Of a stretch of 64,000 nt of DNA, positions 1 to 11,252 are shown piece after piece. Source of the stretch: Ambrosia x helenae (taxonomy: Eukaryota > Streptophyta > Magnoliopsida > Asterales > Asteraceae); NCBI GenBank assembly GCA_030844895.1, contig CM061223.1, positions 15,573,994 through 15,637,993 on the forward strand, written 5' to 3'. Position numbers and translations under genes: made by a program. The notes beneath the pieces are model-generated. The model saw only the letters and a program-made list of their open reading frames with translations, was not told the origin of the DNA and made no database searches. Each line of letters starts with the position of its first letter. Within the stretch, counting starts at the first letter, position 1.

Positions 1-284
1 TCCATTCCGTTGGTTTTGTGAAGTTACAGCATAGAACAACAACAAACATTGATTGGGGTAAAAGTTGGGAAAAAAACTAATCTTGTCACCCAAAACACGG
101 AGCTTGAAAGAACAATTTCCTTTGTGTGAGGTCTTAACTCTTACTACCACTTTTAGTCGATTCATGGGGGGCCAAAAAAATAGGGAAACAAACCGGAAGA
201 TCGATCGACCCACACAACTCAGCAAGCAGCAAGTAGAAGAGGTTTCAGCGTTCGGCTCTACCTCCGGTGACCATTGTTGTCGCA
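1..284 (-). other. open frame running off the left edge, unassigned
   Basis: Reading leftward on the minus strand from an ATG at 284, the frame stays open for about 94 codons to the window edge. The translation resembles no family I know and has no clear domain or signal peptide. It could be the first exon of a gene mostly outside the window, a 5' leader, or chance. I do not assert a gene. Confidence 0.15.
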
Positions 285-1724
285 TGAAAAGACCTAAACA
301 ATCTATGCACATGCGAACAGATAGTTTGCATTAGCTTGAAATCACCATCAGTTAGTCTCATCGCCGGCCTGTCACAAAGCTTGAACTCAAGTATCTTGCA
401 ATATAATCACTACATATGGACAATTTTAATAGCTTGATTAAGCATAAGTAGATTTTAATCATGGTAATATCTTCTAAAAGGTACCTGGTCAAACCTTTGG
501 ATCTCTCTTCATAAACTATACGCTAGTGAGAATTGTACATGTGGGACATGAAAATGGATCACCTTTACGTGTTCTATTCTTTATAGAATTGACCATGAGA
601 TCATGTTATTAAAACATAAATTTTATATGAAAATATTAAGTACTAATGAAATAAATATGCTTTCATTATATTTTATGTCTTGCTTTGATCTGGATGTTAA
701 ATATAACTTCTTCACATTCTTATATCCACATGGACCTTAGCAAGCTGCCAATTTAGTTTCTAACGAATTCACATTTAAGAATAGAATTGCTGAGAGAAAT
801 CGTTCGGTACGGATAATTGAAGACTACGGGAATATAAATTATATAATTGAATCATTTTAGTTTCTAACAAATTCACATTTAAGAATAGAATTGCTGAGAG
901 AAATCGTTCGGTACGGATAATTGAAGACTGCGGGAATATAAATTATATAATTGAAGTTCTACAATGGTAAATTACATACCATCAGCAAAGTCTTCATTGA
1001 TTCATTAATGCTTTAACCAAATTGCATAACAACTTCATTCAACATTCATATTGTCAAAAACTTCCAATCGGTTAATTCACAAAGGATGATTTGATCATTA
1101 TATTAGTATCAATTCAATTAACAAAATTCAAGTGCTGAAAATGATAAGAGTTTATGTAAATGGACCTTAAAAAACAAATTAGGGTTGAATTATATAACCG
1201 GTAGATGGTAGGGTCCTGTACAGTTATCGCACTTCTATCATTTGCTAGAATATGTGTATCTGTCAAACCGAGTATTGAATCCTAGATTACAATAATCAAA
1301 TATAAACTTTAAAATATATACAAAATAATAGTGGCTCCCAAAAATACATAAATAAGATGAACTGGAGTGCTACCTGGTGATTACGTGACCTCGGAACTGA
1401 TGATGAACAGCTTGAAAAACACACACTTCTAGCCAACCGTTCATTAGTATAGCCACTGTCTCGCTCCGCCACTACCACCATTCGATGGGTACTCTAATTC
1501 ATATTACCCTCTTTATGGTATGGTTATGTGTGCGGTGTGGGTTTAAAGTAGCTCAGATATATCTGAAGGACGCGTGTGATTAACAGATTGAAATGGGCTC
1601 AGGCGTCAAACACGTGGAGCATGAAAATGGTGTAAGTGTCAAACGCATGAAAAGCTTCTATCAATGACACATGTAGAGGACAATTCATGAATGTTCCAGT
1701 ATTAGTAGATTGTAATTAAAAACA
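285..1724. other. intergenic, no gene seen
   Basis: AT-rich sequence with only short chance frames. The one clear structure is the tandem duplication at 754-956, listed separately. Confidence 0.5.
754..956. repeat. two-copy direct tandem duplication, period 104 bp
   Basis: The segment beginning TAGTTTCTAAC at 754 recurs at 858 with only a few substitutions over about 98 bp. The copies are adjacent and in the same orientation, so this is a simple local duplication. No coding content is visible. Confidence 0.9.
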
Positions 1725-2315
1725 AAATAAATGATAACTTTACATTCGATTGCTTCATTAATGTTGTTAAAAATTAATACAAAAAGCGTTTTATAAGTGT
1801 TTAAAATATTGAATATTAACGTTTACAGTTTTATAAAAAATTGGTAATTTTAAACAAAATTAAAAAATAATAATAAGTAAAATTAGTATTTATAAAAAAA
1901 ATTAAAATCCATCTAACTCTAACCCCTTAAAATATACTAAAAACTCACCCAACAATGATCTCAAAAAATCATACAATGCTTATACGATTCATATTAGCTA
2001 ATATAGATCGTATAGGTACCAGGTACGAGTACGAGTTTGACTTGGTCTGACATACCCAATCAACCTCGTACCTAGATACATAAAATGATAATAAATAAGT
2101 GACACTAATTCATTAATCATATGTCAATTGCTTATTATATTATATTATACAATATAAAATATCAGACAGTGTATTAAATAAATAACAATATATATGAACA
2201 CCAAAAGTTATCATTTGTCGTACCTAAAAAAACACTTGGATGACTATTTGAACATCAATGTTAGCAACCATGAAAGAAAGAAACATACTATATATTATTT
2301 ATTTATATATTAAAA

Positions 2316-2949
2316 CTAGATTATATCCCGGAAGTTTTTTGAGATAGATAAATCTAATATAAATGTGATAAAATATGTATTATAATGTAAAATAGAAATT
2401 AATGTGCTATAATATGAACAAACAACAATCTTAACCATGTGAATAAGAATAAAAATGTATATTAAAAAGATGTATGTTTGAATGAGGAACAGAGCTAGAA
2501 ACAACCATTGCGGGGCGTGATTGAGGCGGTAGTCTTAAAGGTGTGACTTTTTTTTTAAATGAGTGGTTTTAACCTATTCTGCTCTTGATGGAAATATAAT
2601 TTCTAGTTTGAACATGATTAGTGACTTGCCTAGACATTATTAATGGATTACCTAAACACATTGTGTTTATTTCCTGTATGAACAAAAACCGACAAAAAAA
2701 TCGTTTTCTTTTTTCATTTTTTATAGCACTATGGTACTCGTTGGGAAAATAATAAAACGTTTGTTAATTTGGTGTAATTTTTTTAAAAAATATCATATAT
2801 AAAAGTTATTAACGTTTTAAAATTGTGGGGGAAACATGAGAGAAAAAGATTTTTGAATGGAAATAAGGAGGATGTCACATGACACACTCAAGGAGAGGAT
2901 GAACTCTTTGAGTGCTATGTAGGATTTCATGCTTTCAAATATTAATCAA
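2316..2949 (-). mobile_element. Helitron-like element, minus strand, degraded
   Basis: On the minus strand the sequence ends with a G/C-rich imperfect hairpin (CTTCCGGGA region) followed by CTAG and a flanking T, the typical Helitron 3' terminus. The interior (2600-2870) matches, inverted, the interior of the element at 2950-3643 and part of 9171-9880. The 5' end is not clean. It meets the next element head to head. Confidence 0.55.
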
Positions 2950-3638
2950 TCTATAATCTATAATCTATAATCTATAATCTATAATCTATAATAAATAAAT
3001 ACATTTATATTTTAAAGGGCTAAATTCTACATGACACTCATATACACATTCTCCTCCTTGAGAGTGCCATGTAAGATGCAATGTGGCATTAAGTGATTTT
3101 AGGAAAAAAAGAAATTTAAAAACAAAATTAGATATTTCTCTCTCATGTTTCCTCCCATAATTTTTAAACGTTAATATTTTTTATATACGAGATTTTTAAA
3201 GAAAAAAATTATACAAAATTAACGAGCGTTTTATTATCTTTCCAAAGAATACCATAGTGCTATATAAAAAAACGGAGAAAAAACGACTATTTTTTGTGGG
3301 GTTTTATTCATACAGGAAAAAACACACAAAGTGTTCAGATTATTCATTAATCATGTATAGGCAAGTCATTAATTATGTTCAAACCAGTAAACAAGAATTC
3401 TATTTACAACAGGTGTAAGCGTTGGAGTTGTACATTGTTTTAGGTTAGGTTTTAATATTAGAGTTATACATTGTTTAAGGTTAGGCGTTAATATTGGAGA
3501 TAAATTGTTAATTGTTTTAGGTTATGTGCTACCCGAAGCTTTCCTGCATGTAACTGTAAGGCGCATCAATCTATTTTGTATGTAAAATTGATATGTCATA
3601 TTAGAATTCTCAACCATAGGACGCTTCCGGGGTATAAA

Positions 3639-3643
<5 letters not shown>
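2950..3643 (+). mobile_element. Helitron-like non-autonomous element
   Basis: It begins TCTATAATC after an A and ends with a decayed hairpin and CTAA before a T, so it fits TC...CTRR inserted between A and T. Its start is a run of about seven TATAATC-like repeats (2950-2996). The interior is shared with 43996-45354 and, inverted, with 9171-9880. No RepHel protein is encoded. A TA microsatellite follows at 3643-3678. Confidence 0.65.

Positions 3644-3678
<35 letters not shown>
3643..3678. repeat. TA microsatellite
   Basis: About 17 uninterrupted TA dinucleotides directly after the Helitron-like 3' end. Confidence 0.95.
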
Positions 3679-3683
<5 letters not shown>

Positions 3684-4140
3684 TGATAATAATTATTATG
3701 TTCTATTAAAGATGTACGCCTTTTTTTTATATTACATACTTTTTACATTCTTACGCTTCCCCTAACATTAACACATTAAACATTTTTGTTTATTCAATAT
3801 ATTTTCATATCTATAAAGCTTTCGTTTAAATACTACTATAAAAACCACATTTTATACACTTTCATTCTATATACGCTACTAAATAAATATTACCGGTGGT
3901 CTGTTCTTCAGTGAAGGACATTAACGATGAGCATCCATCAGTAATATGATCATGGTAATGTGTATTATTGCGGATTACAATGGCTGGCTTAGTAACAGAT
4001 TACCGAAGATCGCGTTTACTTCTAATACCGCCAATTCCAACATTATAGTCATCTACAAATACGCATCATTGAGAATATAATATACTTAATGAGGTTTGGA
4101 TAGAAAATGAAACTCATAAAGAAATCGAACGAATGTTACT

Positions 4141-4259
4141 ACTCATGGTTTGATAGATGTGGTGTAGCAATTTATGGTGGGATTTTTGTTCAATTTATAC
4201 ATACAATTACCAATGGACAACTTGTCGGTAATCGGCCCCACATCCATAAACCATGAGTA
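4141..4259. repeat. imperfect hairpin, copy in block A
   Basis: The arm ACTCATGGTTTGATAGATG at 4141 pairs with the complement of the arm ending ACCATGAGTA at 4259. The arms are about 24 nt with one bulge and a few mismatches around a loop of about 70 nt. The structure recurs at 7698-7808 and 12030-12140. It could be a tiny foldback element or a small-RNA-type hairpin; no function is shown. Confidence 0.6.
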
Positions 4260-4592
4260 AACTAGGTTGTAAATTTGTCAAAAATCATATCCTTATTCAC
4301 TGACAGAAATTCGGTTGGCGTCAAGTTTCCACCCAAATCAATGAAATTTGGGCTGCTGGCATGTTTCTTTTGTGACGGTTTCTATCATAAATCCGTTGAT
4401 GTCAATAGTGAGACATCACTGATACTTATTTGTTTAATCGTGATAAATATCAATGTTATAAGAAGTTTATTAGTACTCTATATTAAAACTCATATCCTCA
4501 TTTAAGCTTAGCTTGATTCAAGATTTTATCAAACCGACCTCGAACAACTTACAAGCGAATTATATATTTATTTATTATTATTATTATTGAGG

Positions 4593-4880
4593 AGCATGGG
4601 CATGTGGAGCTGGTGCTTGAGGCCAATCCTCCGCCTCATCATAGGCCACAACATCCGCCACAGTACCCTGTCCACATTTAGGTTTATGTACTCCCGCCTC
4701 ACCCAACAATGCAACGCAAATTAGACTGCATTGAGTACATGTTTAGGTTTATGTACGATGGCATGGACTAGATGAGGACAGTGCTCCGATTGTTGCGCAC
4801 GACTACTTGTGATACCACCACATTTTCAGGCGGACGCTGAGCCTCATGCGAATTAGGATCAGCCGATCTGACTTAGTTTG
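4593..4880 (+). pseudogene. decayed coding-like remnant, unidentified
   Basis: One plus-strand frame reads for about 95 codons with protein-like composition (His/Pro-rich, then a segment containing CIEYMFRFMYDGMD) but is broken by three stops. It resembles tails of transposon-associated proteins in general; I cannot name a family. It lies just beyond the end of block A. Confidence 0.25.
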
Positions 4881-5164
4881 TAGCCTCTTTTTTTTTTTTT
4901 GTATTCCAGATATCAGTTGCACTTTTTTGGTTATCGATGTATGTACAAACTGAATATTATATATTTATGCAGTAACTGAATATTATATATGTATGCAGTT
5001 CAGTTTTTATATCTCTGGTTTATGGTTGTTGTTGATGTATATATCTAATTATGTTTATAACGTGTAAATGTTTGGTTGGATACGTATGATAAGTTTACTT
5101 TCAATAACTTCATTATCGTTAGTCAAAATTAATAGAATAAACGTTTTATAACTGTTTAAAATAA

Positions 5165-6099
5165 GAGTTAAATGTCAATTTCGTCCATGGGGTTTGGTTC
5201 AGTTTGCTGCTTCAGTTCAAAAAAGTTTTTTTTTTGCAATGGAACCCCTGATGTATGGATTTTATTGCTATTTTCAACCATTTCACTAACTCAGTTAAAA
5301 ACTGGCGTTAAGTCGGAGGTAGGCTTGTCATTTTGCCTACTTAAATGAGGGACAATTTGGACATTTCATCCTGTGATTATTTTCCCCCTTTTAAATGAAA
5401 CCCTAATTATTAAACCCACCTATCTCCATCCTCATCTCTCTCTACATACATAACAACAACACCACCACCCAAATCCCAATCTACCCCAATCCCAACTCCC
5501 ACCATCCCCCTTTATCTCTCCCTATCTATCTCCCCCACCTCTCTCTTAAGTAGAAAAAAACACCCATATCTGCTATCCCACCCCCCACAACGTCACCCAC
5601 TTCGCTACCCACATCCACCACTGTTACCCACCTAATTTACCCAACTCCACCATACACCACCACAACCTCATCGCTGAACTATGGCCCCGTTACTGAACCA
5701 CCACAACCGCTGCATCACAAAAACACCACAGGACCACCAACCCAATCACAGGACCACCAACCCATCCAATGAACCACCATTGCCACAATGAATAACCACA
5801 CCACCACCAACATAACCTTCAACCTTCATTTCTGGTACCCACCACCTCTACCACGTCCACCACCATAACCACCACATCCACCACCATAACCACCACGTCC
5901 ACCACCGTAACCACTCATCGTCCCCGTCACCGATCGAATGGAAGGCATAATTGTGCCGCAGGTTTGGGGTGGTCAGTAACAGGAAGGATGGAGGAAAGGG
6001 AAAAGGAAACATGCCTTTACTTACTTTTCTTGATTATTCTCCATGACTTGACTTCATTTCCTCAATTTCTTGCACCCTTTAAGATCAATACCCCTTTTA

Positions 6100-6134
<35 letters not shown>

Positions 6135-6475
6135 GAACATCCAAAATTGGCATAAAGTGAAGTTGGATATTGTGATGGAAATTGACCTGAATGATGCAAT
6201 AAGTGACCTGAAGTTGGATATAGAGAGATATAGGGGGTGGGGTGGGGTAAGGTTGATTTTTTAGGAAAGATAAAGATTTTTTTATTAAAATTTTAAATTG
6301 CAGGCAAAAGGACAAAATTACCCCTGACTTAACGTCAGTTTTAAACTGAGTTAGTGAAATGGACAAAAATAGCAAGAAAATCCAAACCTCGGGGATTCCA
6401 TTGAAAAAAAAAAACTTTTTTGGACTAAAACAGCAAACTGAACCAAAACCCAAGGACGAAATTAGCATTTAACTC
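5165..6475. mobile_element. Mutator-like foldback element with 9-bp target duplication
   Basis: The 1,311-bp element starts GAGTTAAATG and ends with the inverse. It is flanked on both sides by the 9-bp direct repeat TTAAAATAA (5156-5164 and 6476-6484), the size made by Mutator-type transposases. The terminal inverted repeats run for roughly 170 bp. The interior is C/A-rich (5400-5920) and holds a small Gly-rich frame on the minus strand, suggesting a Pack-MULE-like captured fragment. No transposase is present, so it is non-autonomous. Confidence 0.85.
5826..5918 (-). CDS. 30-codon Gly-rich (RGG/YGGG) mini-frame inside the Mutator-like element
   Basis: The minus strand reads ATG, then 29 codons made almost entirely of Gly, Tyr and Arg in GGYGGG/RGG-type repeats, ending YQK and TGA. 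Such repeats are typical of the C-terminal tail of glycine-rich RNA-binding proteins, so this may be a fragment of a host gene captured by the transposon. It could equally come from a simple CCACCA repeat read by chance. No RNA-recognition motif is present nearby. Expression as a protein is not supported. Confidence 0.3.
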   Translation of the reverse strand: MSGYGGGRGGYGGGCGGYGGGRGRGGGYQK

Positions 6476-6487
6476 TTAAAATAATGA

Positions 6488-6570
6488 GGCGGGGGCTGTT
6501 GGAGGTCGAGTAGTCGATTCTTGGGCACGGCGCCCCACAAGGGTGGTTGCCACACAGTTGTTCGCCGATC
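6488..6570 (+). mobile_element. truncated SINE 3' end
   Basis: A GC-rich stretch ends GTTCGCCGATC followed by nine A residues. The same CCGATC-poly(A) tail occurs at 8967-8982 (inverted) and 50541-50555. The flanking ATAATGA/AAAATGA is compatible with a short target duplication. It sits directly after the right duplication of the Mutator-like element. Confidence 0.55.
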
Positions 6571-7697
6571 AAAAAAAAATGATAACTTAACGTTCAATTA
6601 CTTCATTAATGTTGTTAAAAATTAATACAAAAAACGTTTTATAACTGTTTAAAATATTTCATATTAACGTTTACAGTTTTATATAAAAAAAATTGGTATT
6701 TGTAAACACAACTAAAAAATAAATAAGTAAAATTAGTATTTACAAAAATACCACCATAAGTGCGGGTACCTATATGATGCGTATTGATCTATACACATCA
6801 TATAGGCTTTTTGAATGTAACAATAGATTTTTGAGGTGTTACCCCACCCGTGTGGTGGAATGGTAGAGAGGAATCCTTTATTAAGAAAGATTGTGAGTTC
6901 AAATTTAAAGGGATGCAAAATAAATAAAAAAAGTGTGATAAAAAGGAGTATAAAAATATTGGAGGAAATTAGTCGTTAAAAGTTTTTTTTTGAGGTGTCA
7001 AAATATACTAACCCGTATTAAAAAAGTCTTGGGAAAGAGAATGATAATAATTCATTAATTATTACTCAATTATTTGTGACTTTCAATTGTTTATTATATT
7101 ATATTATATTATATAAAAAATCATAGAAAATAAAAGTACATATGAACACAAAAAGTTATCATTTGTCATATTTGAAAAACACTTGGTGACTTTGATCATC
7201 AATGTTTTACAACCATGAAAGAAACATACTATATATTATTCCTTATACTTTTAATTATATTGTCTTCTTTTTTTTATAATACATCATTTTTACATAATCT
7301 TCCCTTAACATTTACACATGTAAGCATTTTTGTTTAATCAATATATTTTATGTTAAATACTACTATAAAGATTACATTTTATACACTTTCATCATAATAC
7401 CGAAGTATTTACACAATATTAAAAAAATATTACTGGTGGTCTGCTCTTCAGTGAAGGACGTTAATGACGAGAATCCATCAGTGATACCTTGTTAGTAATA
7501 TGATCATGGGTAATGTGTATTACTGCGGATTACAATGGCTGGCTTAGCAACAGATTACTGAAGATCACGTTTTACTTCTAATACCGCCAATTCCAATATT
7601 ATAGTCATCTACAAATACACGTCATCGAGAATATAAATATACTTAATGAGGTTTGTATAGAACATGAAACTGATATTGAAATCGAACGATCGTTACT

Positions 7698-7808
7698 ACT
7701 CATGGTTTGATAGATGTGGTGTATGGTGGGATTTTTGTGCAACTTATACATACAATTACCGATAGACAACTTGTCCGTAATCCGCCTCACATCCATAAAC
7801 CATGAGTA
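7698..7808. repeat. imperfect hairpin, copy in block B
   Basis: Same paired arms as 4141-4259; the left arm is identical in sequence and the right arm reads CCTCACATCCATAAACC. The loop is shortened to about 63 nt. Confidence 0.6.
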
Positions 7809-8148
7809 AACTAGGTTGTAAACTTGTCGAAAATCATATCCTTATTCGATAACAGAAATTCGGTTGGTGTCAAGTTTCGACCCAAATCAATGAAATCTGG
7901 GCTGCTAGGCAGGTTTTTTTTTTGTGACGGTTTCTGTCGTAAATCCGTTGATGTCAATAGTGAGAGATCACTGATACTCATTTGTTTAATAGTGATACAT
8001 GTCAATGTTACAAGAAGTTTATTAGTACTCTATATTAAAACTCATATCCTCATTTAAGCTTAGCTTGATTCAAGATTTTAGTAAGCTGATCTCAAACAAC
8101 TTACAAACGAATTATATATTTATTTATTATTATTTTGCTTTTTAAATT

Positions 8149-8748
8149 GGGGAAATGAAATTAAATAATCCCAACTTGAAACTTGTAAAATAATAGTCCC
8201 AACTTGTCAATGTTTTTATTCCATTGGACCAAAACTAACCGGGGTTAGTTTTTAACAGACCCAGTTAGTTTTCTAGCTAAAAATGTAATTTTTAAAATAT
8301 CAAGGACAATTACTGCCATTAGTCAAACTTTTTAAACTAACCCATCTTCCCCCGACCACCCTCGTTCTCTGGATACCACCTCCGGTGACCACCCTCCTTC
8401 TCCAGCGAACACCCAAAGTATTAACGTAACCTCTCGTCTTCGTCTTCGGGTGTTGAACGGTTCGAGTGTTGACGGGTTCGAACGGAGGTGGTCGCCGGAG
8501 AACGAGGGTGGTCGGGGAAAGATGGGTTTATTTAAAAAGTTTGATTAATGGCAGAAATGGTCCTTGATCTTTTAAAATTTACATTTTTAGCCAGAAAACT
8601 AATTGGGTCTGTTAAAAACTAACCTCGGTTAGTTTTGATCCAATGGAATAAAAACATTGATAAGTTAGTACTGTTATCTTACAAGTTTCAAATTGAGATT
8701 ATTCTCTTCCAACCCCCCAAAGTTAGGATTATTTAATTCTATTTCCCC
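8149..8748. mobile_element. Mutator-like foldback element, 600 bp, with 9-bp target duplication
   Basis: It starts GGGGAAAT and ends ATTTCCCC, with the direct repeat TTTTAAATT on each side (8140-8148 and 8749-8757). The two halves are near-complete inverted copies, so the transcript would fold into a long hairpin. Block C at about 12470-12480 has the uninterrupted sequence with one copy of this site, so the empty site is visible within the window. No coding capacity. Confidence 0.92.
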
Positions 8749-8966
8749 TTTTAAATTTAACATGTAAACAAAATTGATACAAATTGTTTCGTTTTCTAAT
8801 TTTTTTACGTAATCGTCGATACCAAATGATTAAAATAGACCAGTTAAATTAAATTCTGCTAAACGGTGAATGTGATATTGATGAGCAACCAACGATTGAA
8901 CACGTGCAGGGTGCATGGTAAGACTATGGCACGTGTTAATCCAAACAAGGTCCAAACCAAAGTACT

Positions 8967-8982
8967 TTTTTTTTTTGATCGG
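8967..8982 (-). mobile_element. 16-bp SINE-tail insertion with 15-bp target duplication
   Basis: Ten T residues followed by GATCGG are flanked by perfect 15-bp repeats CCAAACCAAAGTACT (8952-8966 and 8983-8997). Block C (12675-12690) has one copy of this sequence and no insert. On the minus strand the insert reads CCGATC plus poly(A), the tail seen at 6555-6570, so it looks like an extremely 5'-truncated SINE copy. Confidence 0.8.
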
Positions 8983-9170
8983 CCAAACCAAAGTACTTAA
9001 GGGTAATTACCTTATCCTCTCAGCTCCAGGATGAGTAAAGTACAATTCTATCCGTTAGCTCCTTTAATATTACATGTTGTTTATTAATAAAGTTTTGATA
9101 AAATGTCTATTGCCCCGATACATCTCTCACATGCAAGATGCATGTACTTAACGTTTTATTTTATTTAGTA

Positions 9171-9880
9171 CTAGCTTTTATCTCGACAGTGTCTCGATGT
9201 TGAAAAATATAACCATTCTAATAATACTAATACTAATAGTAATAATTATTACTCTTGTAATTAAATAAATAAAAAAATAACCTTGTTATAAGGTGACACC
9301 ATGTGTTGTAGTGTTGCGTGATTCTTTCGCCTAGTTTCTTTTGATAAAGTATACCTATCCATCTTTAGAAGAATAAAATTCCAATGATAGCATGACGATT
9401 GGGCTAAATTTCAACATTGTAGATAAGAACTTGGTTTAAAAGAAAAAACATGATTAATGAATAACCTGAACACTTTGTGTTTTTTTTCCTGTATGAACGA
9501 AACCCCATAAAAAATAGTCGTTTTTTTCTCCGTTTTTTATATAGCACTATGGTAATCTTTGGAAAGGTAATAAAACGCTCGTTAATTTGGTGTAATTTTT
9601 TTCTTTAAAAAATCTCGTATATAAATGATATTAACGTTTAAAAATTATGGGAGGAAACATGAGAGAAAAATCTAAATTTGTTTTTAAAATCTTAAAAAGA
9701 TTAGGGTTAGATAAGTGTAGGATAAAAGATGAAAACAAAATAATAAAAAAATAAATTAAAAACTCTCACCTCAACGTGTCACATGGCACATTCAATGAGG
9801 GGTTGAGGCCTCCATTAAATGTCACCTCATAAAAATTCAATTCTTTTATTTATTATAAGTTATAGATTATGGATTATAGA
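9171..9880 (-). mobile_element. Helitron-like non-autonomous element, 710 bp
   Basis: On the minus strand it begins TCTATAATCC and ends with an imperfect hairpin (around GAGACACTGTCGAG) and CTAG, with flanking A and T. Block C lacks the insert at the corresponding place (TTTAGTACTACTTAG near 12765), apart from one flanking base. The interior 9450-9700 is shared with 2950-3643 and 43996-45354, inverted. Confidence 0.75.
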
Positions 9881-10110
9881 TACTTAGAAATGAAAAAAAA
9901 ACACGTAGAAATTGTGGAGACTGAATATGAACATTGAAAAAAGCAAATATATATTGGGGTGAAAGTTAAATTTAAAAAAAACAAAGCAAAATATATGGAA
10001 TGGAGGTGTAGTGACTAGTGACCGACCAAAAGAGTTGTAAATACAAAAGAGTTTTTAGTATACTAGAAAGAGTATAATTATTAAAATTATTTGGAGAAAG
10101 GTAAATAAGA

Positions 10111-10403
10111 AATTCCATGCAAATATCTATTTCTGTATTTCATTAACTTATTATGATTATTATATTAGTCTGTGGCAGATCTAGACCAAAATTTTAAAGG
10201 TGACATTCAAAAATTTTATTTTTTTTTGCCGTATTTTCAATCGATTGGTGGAGACTCGAGACCTCAATGGCGTGCTGTGGTTGAATAGTGTGTGGTGGAC
10301 CATGGCCGGAGGTGTTGGAAATCATGGTATCAAATACGAAGCAGAAGCGGTTTATATATTTAACAAAAACGGATTATATATACAATATATATAATAGCCG
10401 ATT

Positions 10404-10438
<35 letters not shown>

Positions 10439-11252
10439 TATTAGTTGATTTTATTAATCCAATTAATAAAATATTCCCAATCAGGATCTCAGTTAAACGC
10501 GTATAAACAAATAAATAATATTAACAACCATAGGGAATATTAAATATACAATATATATAATAGCCGATATATATATATATATATATATGTTATTAGTTGA
10601 TTTTATTAATCCAATTAGTAATCAACCTTTGACGACTACACCGGAATTGTAACACACGGGCTACAACGAATCCTCACTAGTAGGAAGTTCACAACCGAGC
10701 ACGAGACACCCATAGGTAGAACCGCCCAAGGAGAGGAGGTGGCTGAGGTGTTTGGTCGAACACAGGAGGGCGGCGGCCCTTTTTTGGTGTCGGCCGAAAC
10801 TTCAAGAGGGAGGAGGCAAGAGGTGTTGTTTTGTTTATGATAAAACTTGTGATTAGGGTTTACACCCTAATCCCCTATTTATAAAACAATAACTTACACT
10901 AAGCCCCCTTGTTAAATATCATAATATTCCCTAATAATAATCCAATTAATATTAAATCCCTTGAGTTCAAAACTATTATTATTTCATAGGAAATAATCCA
11001 CCTACACGTGAACTTACCTTATTTGTGTACCATGTAACTCTTCGGATCGTACCAGGTCGGGTTACGTTGACCTCGACTTTAATTACATTGGACATACTAT
11101 ATATCCGATAATCTCCCACTTGGACGATTTTAATCAAATGAGTCAGCGTGTGTAGAGTTGGACGCCTAGCTGCATCGCACTGCACCCAACACAGTATGAC
11201 ACTTTACAGTCCATCAACTAGTTTTTTGAGTTCAAGTAACTCTTTACATAAC
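10111..11252. other. intergenic, repeat-derived, no gene
   Basis: Contains a direct duplication about 166 bp apart (10379-10470 and 10545-10612, each with a TA run and GTTATTAGTTGATTTTATT). Then follows a moderately GC-rich stretch (10660-11210) that resembles LTR or promoter-like repeat sequence but has no clear ends. No convincing protein. Confidence 0.45.
10379..10612. repeat. direct repeat around TA runs, offset about 166 bp
   Basis: The segment beginning TATACAATATATATAATAGC at 10379 recurs at 10545. Both copies lead through a TA microsatellite into GTTATTAGTTGATTTTATT. Confidence 0.8.

Larger units (their letters stand above)
1725..4582. repeat. block A of a three-copy diverged duplication
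   Basis: Segments 1725-1965, 2091-2310 and 3695-4575 match, in order, parts of block B (6575-8140); the last two also match block C (11380-12470). A Helitron-like pair (2316-3643) splits block A. Shared landmarks include a stretch ending GGTGGTCTG(T/C)TCTTCAGTG near 3895 and an imperfect hairpin at 4141-4259. The blocks look non-coding and could be decayed copies of one transposon or of a segmental duplication. Confidence 0.75.
6575..10110. repeat. block B of the three-copy diverged duplication
   Basis: This is the most complete copy. 6575-6760 matches block A; 6900-8140 plus 8758-9170 plus 9881-10100 match block C (11253-13004) in order. Relative to C it contains three clean insertions: a Mutator-like element (8149-8748), a 16-bp SINE tail (8967-8982) and a Helitron-like element (9171-9880). 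No gene is seen. Confidence 0.8.

Noticed and set aside
65..334. 89-codon plus-strand frame at the left edge
   Set aside because: No family resemblance; overlaps an opposite-strand open frame of similar length; probably chance.
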